Shown here: one piece after another, positions 56,894-64,000 of the stretch
Layout: every line of letters starts with the position of its first letter
Numbering within the stretch: the stretch's first letter is position 1
From: Rhodamnia argentea
Lineage: Eukaryota > Streptophyta > Magnoliopsida > Myrtales > Myrtaceae
Reading direction: 5' to 3'
Assembly: GCF_020921035.1 (NCBI RefSeq)
Contig: NC_063160.1
Coordinates: 19,565,595-19,629,594 of the forward strand
Length of the DNA: 64,000 nt
Translations under genes and position numbers: made by a program
Notes under the pieces: model-generated
The model's input: the letters and a program-made list of their open reading frames with translations, nothing else
Told to the model about the DNA's origin: nothing
The model's database searches: none

Positions 56894-59800
56894 ATGGGGA
56901 GGGCAGCTGTCGATAAACTGCGATTTTGCATTGATAGAGGAGGGACTTTCACGGATGTTTACGCCGAAATTCCGGGTGAACTGGACGGCCGAGTTCTGAA
57001 GCTCTTGTCGGTTGACCCGGCGAACTACGACGATGCTCCGGTGGAGGGGATTAGGAGGATTCTCGAGGATTACACCGGGAAGAAAATCCCTCGCACGTCC
57101 AAAGTGCCGACGGATAATATCGAATGGATAAGGATGGGCACGACAGTGGCAACAAATGCTCTCCTGGAGAGAAAAGGGGAAAGGATTGCTCTGTGTGTGA
57201 CGCAGGGTTTCAAGGATCTGCTGCAGGTAGGTAACCAGGCTCGGCCTAAAATCTTTGACCTGACTGTGTCGAAACCCTCAAACCTTTACGAGGAAATAAT
57301 AGAAGCTGACGAGAGAGTTGAGCTTGTATCCGGTAAGGAGGAAGATGCTCAACATTCGTCCTCCAGATTGGTGACGGGAGTCTCCGGTGAGCTCATCAGG
57401 ATATTGAAGCCACTTGGTGAAGAGGCTTTGACTCCTTTACTAAAAGGATTGTTGGACAAAGGAATTAGCTGCTTGGCTGTAGTCTTGATGCATTCTTACA
57501 CTTATCCAGATCACGAAATAGCTGTGAAGAGTTTAGCCGTAAAAATGGGCTTCAGACACGTTTCCTTATCTTCAGCTTTGACTCCGATGGTTCGAGCAGT
57601 TCCTCGAGGCCTAACAGCCACTGTGGATGCATATTTGACACCTGTCATTAAAGAGTATCTGTCGGGGTTCATCTCCCGGTTTGATGAAGGGTTGGACAAG
57701 GTGAATGTGTTGTTTATGCAATCGGATGGTGGACTAGCACCCGAAAGTAAGTTTTCGGGTCACAAAGCAATTCTATCAGGTCCAGCGGGTGGCGTGGTTG
57801 GTTATTCACAAACTCTATTTGGGCTTGAGACAGACAAGCCCCTCATTGGGTTCGACATGGGAGGCACATCTACTGATGTGAGTCGGTATGCAGGGAGCTA
57901 TGAGCAAGTTTTAGAGACCCAAATTGCCGGTGCCATAATCCAGGCACCTCAGCTAGACATAAACACCGTTGCTGCAGGCGGTGGGTCAAAGTTGAAGTTT
58001 CAGTTCGGAGCTTTCCGGGTTGGCCCAGAATCAGTGGGTGCACATCCTGGTCCAGTGTGTTATAGGAAAGGAGGGGAGCTTGCAGTTACAGACGCAAACC
58101 TGATTTTAGGTTATGTTATCCCTGACTTTTTTCCATCTATCTTTGGCCCAAATGAGGATCAACCTTTAGATATCACGGCAACAACGCAAGCATTTGAGAA
58201 GCTTGCTAAAGAAATTAATTCCTATAGATTGAGCCAGGATTCATCCGTGAAGGAAATGTCTGTCGAAGAGATTGCGCTTGGATTTGTTAATGTGGCAAAT
58301 GAGACGATGTGTCGTCCAATACGTCAACTGACTGAGATGAAGGGCCACGAAACGAGGAACCATGCTCTTGCTTGCTTTGGAGGAGCTGGCCCACAGCATG
58401 CCTGTGCAATTGCTCGGTCTTTGGGGATGAACGAGGTAATAATACACAGATTCTGTGGCATTCTGAGTGCATATGGAATGGGTCTGGCAGATGTTGTTGA
58501 AGAGGCACAGGAGCCGTATTCTGCTGTTTATGGTCCTGAGTCGATTGTAGAGGCTTCATGTAGAGAAGCTGCTCTGTCAAGACAAGTAAAACAAAAACTA
58601 CAAGAGCAAGGTTTCAGAGAGGACAACATTGCAACAGAGACATATCTAAATCTAAGGTATGAAGGTACAGATACTGCCATCATGGTGAAGAGGCACGCTA
58701 CCGAAGATGACTCCAGATTTGACTATGCTGAAGAATTTGTGAACCTCTTTCAGCAAGAATATGGATTTAAGCTGCAGAATAGGAACATCCTCATATGCGA
58801 TGTGAGGATTCGGGGGATAGGGGTCACGAATATTTTGAAGCCAAGGTCCTCAGAACCTGCTTCTGGTTCTCCTGAAGTTGAAGGCCATTACAGGATCTAC
58901 TTTGGGAATGGTTGGCATACAGCGCCGCTTTTCAAGCTTGAGAATCTAGGTTATGGGCACAGTTTGCATGGTCCTGCTATAATCATGAATGGGAATAGCA
59001 CTGTCATAGTAGAACCAAACTGTAAAGCAACAATAACCAAGTATGGCAACATCAAGATTGACATTGAGTCAGCTATTAGTTCAATCAAGTTAGCCGAAAA
59101 GGTTGCAGATGTCGTGCAGCTGTCAATTTTCAATCACAGGTTTATGGGAATAGCCGAGCAAATGGGACGAACGCTGCAGAGAACTTCCATATCAACGAAT
59201 ATCAAGGAACGTTTAGACTTTTCTTGTGCTCTTTTTAGTCCTGATGGGGGACTAGTTGCTAATGCTCCTCACGTTCCTGTCCACCTAGGAGCAATGTCAA
59301 GTACAGTCCGCTGGCAGCTAGAGTACTGGGGCGACAATTTAAGTGAGGGAGATGTTCTGGTCACTAACCATCCCTGCTCCGGTGGAAGCCACCTTCCTGA
59401 TATTACTGTTATTACACCCGTTTTTGATAAAGGGAAGCTGGTATTTTTTGTTGCAAGCAGGGGACATCATGCTGAGATCGGGGGCATCACTCCAGGAAGC
59501 ATGCCACCCTTTTCTAAATCCATATATGAAGAGGGGGCAGCAATAAAAGCATTTAAGCTTGTCAAGAAAGGGATCTTTCAAGAGGAAGGAATTGTGAAGT
59601 TACTTTGTTTCCCCTGTTCTGATGAATCGGAGCATAACATTCCGGGCACCCGCAGGCTTCAAGACAATTTGTCCGATCTTCATGCACAAGTAGCCGCAAA
59701 CCAGAGAGGAATTTTACTGATAAAAGAGCTAATTGAGCAGTATGGTCTTGATACTGTTCAAGCTTACATGATGTATGTGCAAAACAACGCGGAAGTAGCT

Positions 59801-60703
59801 GTGAGAGAAATGCTCAAGTCAGTTGCTGCCAAAGTTTCATCTCAATTAAACAATACTAGGAACAAGGATTCTGTCATTATCGAAGAAGAGGATTACATGG
59901 ATGATGGTTCGAGAATACATCTTAAACTTACTATTGATTCTGTTAAAGGAGAAGCCGCTTTTGACTTCAGTGGGACCAGTCCAGAAGTCTATGGGAACTG
60001 GAATGCACCCGAGGCCGTGACAGCTGCTGCAGTCATATACTGCGTACGGTGTTTGGTTGACGTTGATATACCTCTTAATCAGGGATGTTTGGCTCCGGTC
60101 AAGATTCTCATTCCAAAGGGTTCGTTCCTTTCTCCAAGTGATAAAGCTGCTGTTGTAGGAGGTAATGTTCTGACTTCGCAGAGGGTTACTGATGTTATAC
60201 TCACCGCGTTTCAAGCATGTGCATGCTCTCAGGGTTGCATGAATAACTTGACCTTTGGAGATGACACGTTTGGTTATTATGAAACAATTGGGGGCGGGAG
60301 CGGGGCTGGTCCAACTTGGGATGGTACCAGTGGGGTCCAGTGCCATATGACCAACACGCGCATGACCGATCCCGAGATCTTCGAGCAGAGATACCCTGTT
60401 CTTCTGCACAAGTTTGGACTCAGAGAAAATAGCGGAGGGGCTGGGATTCGTAAAGGGGGCGATGGTCTTGTAAGGGAGATAGAGTTCAAGTCCCCAGTTG
60501 TAGTTAGTGTTTTGTCGGAGAGGCGTGTTCATGCTCCTAGGGGGTTAAGAGGAGGTAAAGACGGAGCACGCGGAGCAAACTTTCTCATTACAAAGGACGG
60601 GCGGAAAATTTACCTTGGAGGCAAAAACACCGTTCAGGTGCAGCCAGGAGAAATACTTCAGATACTCACTCCTGGCGGCGGCGGATGGGGCTGTCATCAG
60701 TAA
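56894..60703 (+). CDS. OXP1: 5-oxoprolinase (ATP-hydrolysing), intronless
   Basis: Cytosolic enzyme that opens 5-oxoproline to glutamate with ATP, recycling glutathione-derived 5-oxoproline. One exon encodes 1269 residues, close to the 1266 of the Arabidopsis protein. The ATG at 56894 starts [20 protein letters not shown]; an open frame extends upstream only four codons and has no earlier ATG. Domains in order: hydantoinase A N-terminal part with [11 protein letters not shown] (about residue 15), the hydantoinase A core with phosphate-binding [12 protein letters not shown] (about 320) and [16 protein letters not shown] (about 495), then hydantoinase B from about 740 with [40 protein letters not shown] and the glycine-rich end LTPGGGGWG. 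No stops or shifts; it looks fully intact. Confidence 0.97.
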   Translation: MGRAAVDKLRFCIDRGGTFTDVYAEIPGELDGRVLKLLSVDPANYDDAPVEGIRRILEDYTGKKIPRTSKVPTDNIEWIRMGTTVATNALLERKGERIALCVTQGFKDLLQVGNQARPKIFDLTVSKPSNLYEEIIEADERVELVSGKEEDAQHSSSRLVTGVSGELIRILKPLGEEALTPLLKGLLDKGISCLAVVLMHSYTYPDHEIAVKSLAVKMGFRHVSLSSALTPMVRAVPRGLTATVDAYLTPVIKEYLSGFISRFDEGLDKVNVLFMQSDGGLAPESKFSGHKAILSGPAGGVVGYSQTLFGLETDKPLIGFDMGGTSTDVSRYAGSYEQVLETQIAGAIIQAPQLDINTVAAGGGSKLKFQFGAFRVGPESVGAHPGPVCYRKGGELAVTDANLILGYVIPDFFPSIFGPNEDQPLDITATTQAFEKLAKEINSYRLSQDSSVKEMSVEEIALGFVNVANETMCRPIRQLTEMKGHETRNHALACFGGAGPQHACAIARSLGMNEVIIHRFCGILSAYGMGLADVVEEAQEPYSAVYGPESIVEASCREAALSRQVKQKLQEQGFREDNIATETYLNLRYEGTDTAIMVKRHATEDDSRFDYAEEFVNLFQQEYGFKLQNRNILICDVRIRGIGVTNILKPRSSEPASGSPEVEGHYRIYFGNGWHTAPLFKLENLGYGHSLHGPAIIMNGNSTVIVEPNCKATITKYGNIKIDIESAISSIKLAEKVADVVQLSIFNHRFMGIAEQMGRTLQRTSISTNIKERLDFSCALFSPDGGLVANAPHVPVHLGAMSSTVRWQLEYWGDNLSEGDVLVTNHPCSGGSHLPDITVITPVFDKGKLVFFVASRGHHAEIGGITPGSMPPFSKSIYEEGAAIKAFKLVKKGIFQEEGIVKLLCFPCSDESEHNIPGTRRLQDNLSDLHAQVAANQRGILLIKELIEQYGLDTVQAYMMYVQNNAEVAVREMLKSVAAKVSSQLNNTRNKDSVIIEEEDYMDDGSRIHLKLTIDSVKGEAAFDFSGTSPEVYGNWNAPEAVTAAAVIYCVRCLVDVDIPLNQGCLAPVKILIPKGSFLSPSDKAAVVGGNVLTSQRVTDVILTAFQACACSQGCMNNLTFGDDTFGYYETIGGGSGAGPTWDGTSGVQCHMTNTRMTDPEIFEQRYPVLLHKFGLRENSGGAGIRKGGDGLVREIEFKSPVVVSVLSERRVHAPRGLRGGKDGARGANFLITKDGRKIYLGGKNTVQVQPGEILQILTPGGGGWGCHQ

Positions 60704-61248
60704 TTTTGCCAGTACGGAGAAAATGTTACTTTGTTTTCTGCGCGTTAAACAATTAGGTGTATTGGCAGAGCTTCTCTCATGATACAATCATCTTCCCGCT
60801 GAGCCCCATTTCTTCTCTGTCCACAGAAACGAATTCTTCTACTAATCTGATTAGGTTCTTTGAGCATTTGTACTTTAAGTACTTCTATCCAAATGGTGTT
60901 TGAATTGAAGTTTTCAAGATTCCCCTCATGCTCCTTTGGAATGAGCTAGCTATTTGTTCTATCGTTTTGGAAACTAAATAGTTGGGTATGTTATGATGAC
61001 CTCATAATATTGACTTGAGAGAAAATCTGAATGCTTGATTTGTAACGAGTGTGATATAATTTCAGATTCACACGAGGAGACAAAAGAACATCCAGAGCAG
61101 ATCCTCTCCGGCTAATCTTTTCGTATTTTCTTCATAAACACTTTAACTGCGCAGTTCAAATGCTGATATATATTGCCCTGCATGTTGAAGAATCAGTTTG
61201 AGCCCTCTTTTTGATAAATAATATTTATGTCGACCAGGGATCGCAAAA
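60704..61248. other. 3' flank of 5-oxoprolinase
   Basis: Should contain the 3' UTR and terminator of the gene; no other feature recognised. Confidence 0.45.
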
Positions 61249-61265
61249 GCTGGAGTAGCTCAGTT

Positions 61266-61298
<33 letters not shown>

Positions 61299-61322
61299 AA
61301 GGTTCAAGCCCTTCCTCTAGCG
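61249..61322 (+). tRNA. tRNA-Asn(GUU)
   Basis: 74 bases, canonical cloverleaf: acceptor GCTGGAG/CTCTAGC with one G-T pair, box A tagctcagttggttagagc, anticodon arm tgtgg-ctgttaa-ccaca with GTT at 61283-61285, variable loop aaggtc, T arm gaagg-ttcaagc-ccttc, discriminator G. No intron. A T run follows at about 61331-61337 (ccttttttg), suitable for Pol III termination. Confidence 0.96.
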
Positions 61323-61726
61323 CTCCCTTCCTTTTTTGTTCCTCCTCTGCTTTTAACTATCGGATTTTTCTGTGCTGAAAAAGAAAAGGGAGCGATTTGA
61401 TCACAATGTAATGTCCCAGTAAATTCAGATCTCGTAGCAATATTGACTAACATGGTGACGAACTGATACATATATTCAGCCTTACCAAAAAAAAACTGAT
61501 ACATATATTCAGCTCTGAATCTGATAGCACCAAATTCTCTTTCCTTGAAGTCATGTCTCAAATTTCTAGTGTTGGGACTTTTTCTTGTTCTAGTACGAAT
61601 GCAGATGAAAAAAATTAGCTTCTTCAGGTGCTGATATGAATACTAAATCAATTTCCCTCGAGTTCGGTTCATCTTGTCTCTTCCTACCGGATATAGAAGC
61701 GAATTTCTCGCTCGGAGAGCCAACTA
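61323..61726. other. Intergenic DNA, nothing recognised
   Basis: Between the tRNA and the 3' end of the xylosidase pseudogene. A short direct repeat (actgatacatatattcagc) occurs at about 61460 and 61495. Confidence 0.5.

Positions 61727-64000
<2,274 letters not shown>

Noticed and set aside
59846-60532. 228-residue minus-strand frame opposite 5-oxoprolinase
   Set aside because: Antisense shadow of a long intact coding exon.

Overview
The window is nuclear DNA from a flowering plant, almost certainly a eudicot. The genes have short exons with GT-AG introns in AT-rich sequence, the proteins are plant families (GH10 xylanase with CBM22, GH3 beta-xylosidase, F-box/FBD-LRR, organelle RRM protein, single-exon 5-oxoprolinase), and the space between genes is filled with MITEs, LTR remnants, a LINE tail and a SINE. 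Gene content and style recall a woody rosid, possibly Myrtaceae, but nothing here proves the species.

Layout. 0.3-2.1 kb: five decayed tRNA-Pro copies in a diverged tandem array. 2.5-2.8 kb: possible first exons of a minus-strand gene. 3.3-6.6 kb: a cluster of non-autonomous DNA transposons, one of which carries a captured patatin-like phospholipase exon. 8.2 kb: a small ORF. 9.5-12.3 kb: a minus-strand GH10 endo-xylanase gene with seven exons and one apparent frameshift. 12.6-16.7 kb: repeats and MITEs. 17.2-18.4 kb: a two-exon plastid-type GNAT-fold gene. 19.5-21.8 kb: a minus-strand RlmN-like radical-SAM RNA methyltransferase with eight exons. 22.7-25.1 kb: the 5' half of a Miro GTPase gene, head-to-head with RlmN, frameshifted and cut off.

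25.1-38.0 kb is a tandem array of two full and one partial unit that carries F-box/FBD-LRR pseudogene pieces. The units differ by two MITEs, one solo-LTR-like element of about 0.5 kb and one of about 3.3 kb. Several of these insertions can be read against an empty site in the sister unit. A 5'-truncated LINE (38.0-39.1 kb) ends the array. 39.1-48.8 kb holds shuffled copies of the 15-21 kb region: an RlmN exon fragment, two copies of the xylanase-upstream block, and a second, decayed GNAT gene with the same tRNA-like relic upstream.

50.7-53.9 kb: an IFRD-family gene (plus). 54.5-55.9 kb: a small organelle-type RRM protein (minus), head-to-head with an intact intronless 5-oxoprolinase at 56.9-60.7 kb (plus). 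61.25 kb: an intact tRNA-Asn(GUU). 61.7-64.0 kb: a decayed GH3 beta-xylosidase gene (minus) that runs off the right edge.

The genes do not form a pathway. The xylanase and beta-xylosidase both act on xylan but sit 50 kb apart and one is dead. RlmN-like, the RRM protein and the GNAT protein have organelle-type N-termini or organelle-type families. No previously undescribed multi-gene system is evident. The most unusual structures are the tRNA-Pro array, the duplicated tRNA-like relic, the patatin-capturing transposon and the Miro/F-box rearrangement.
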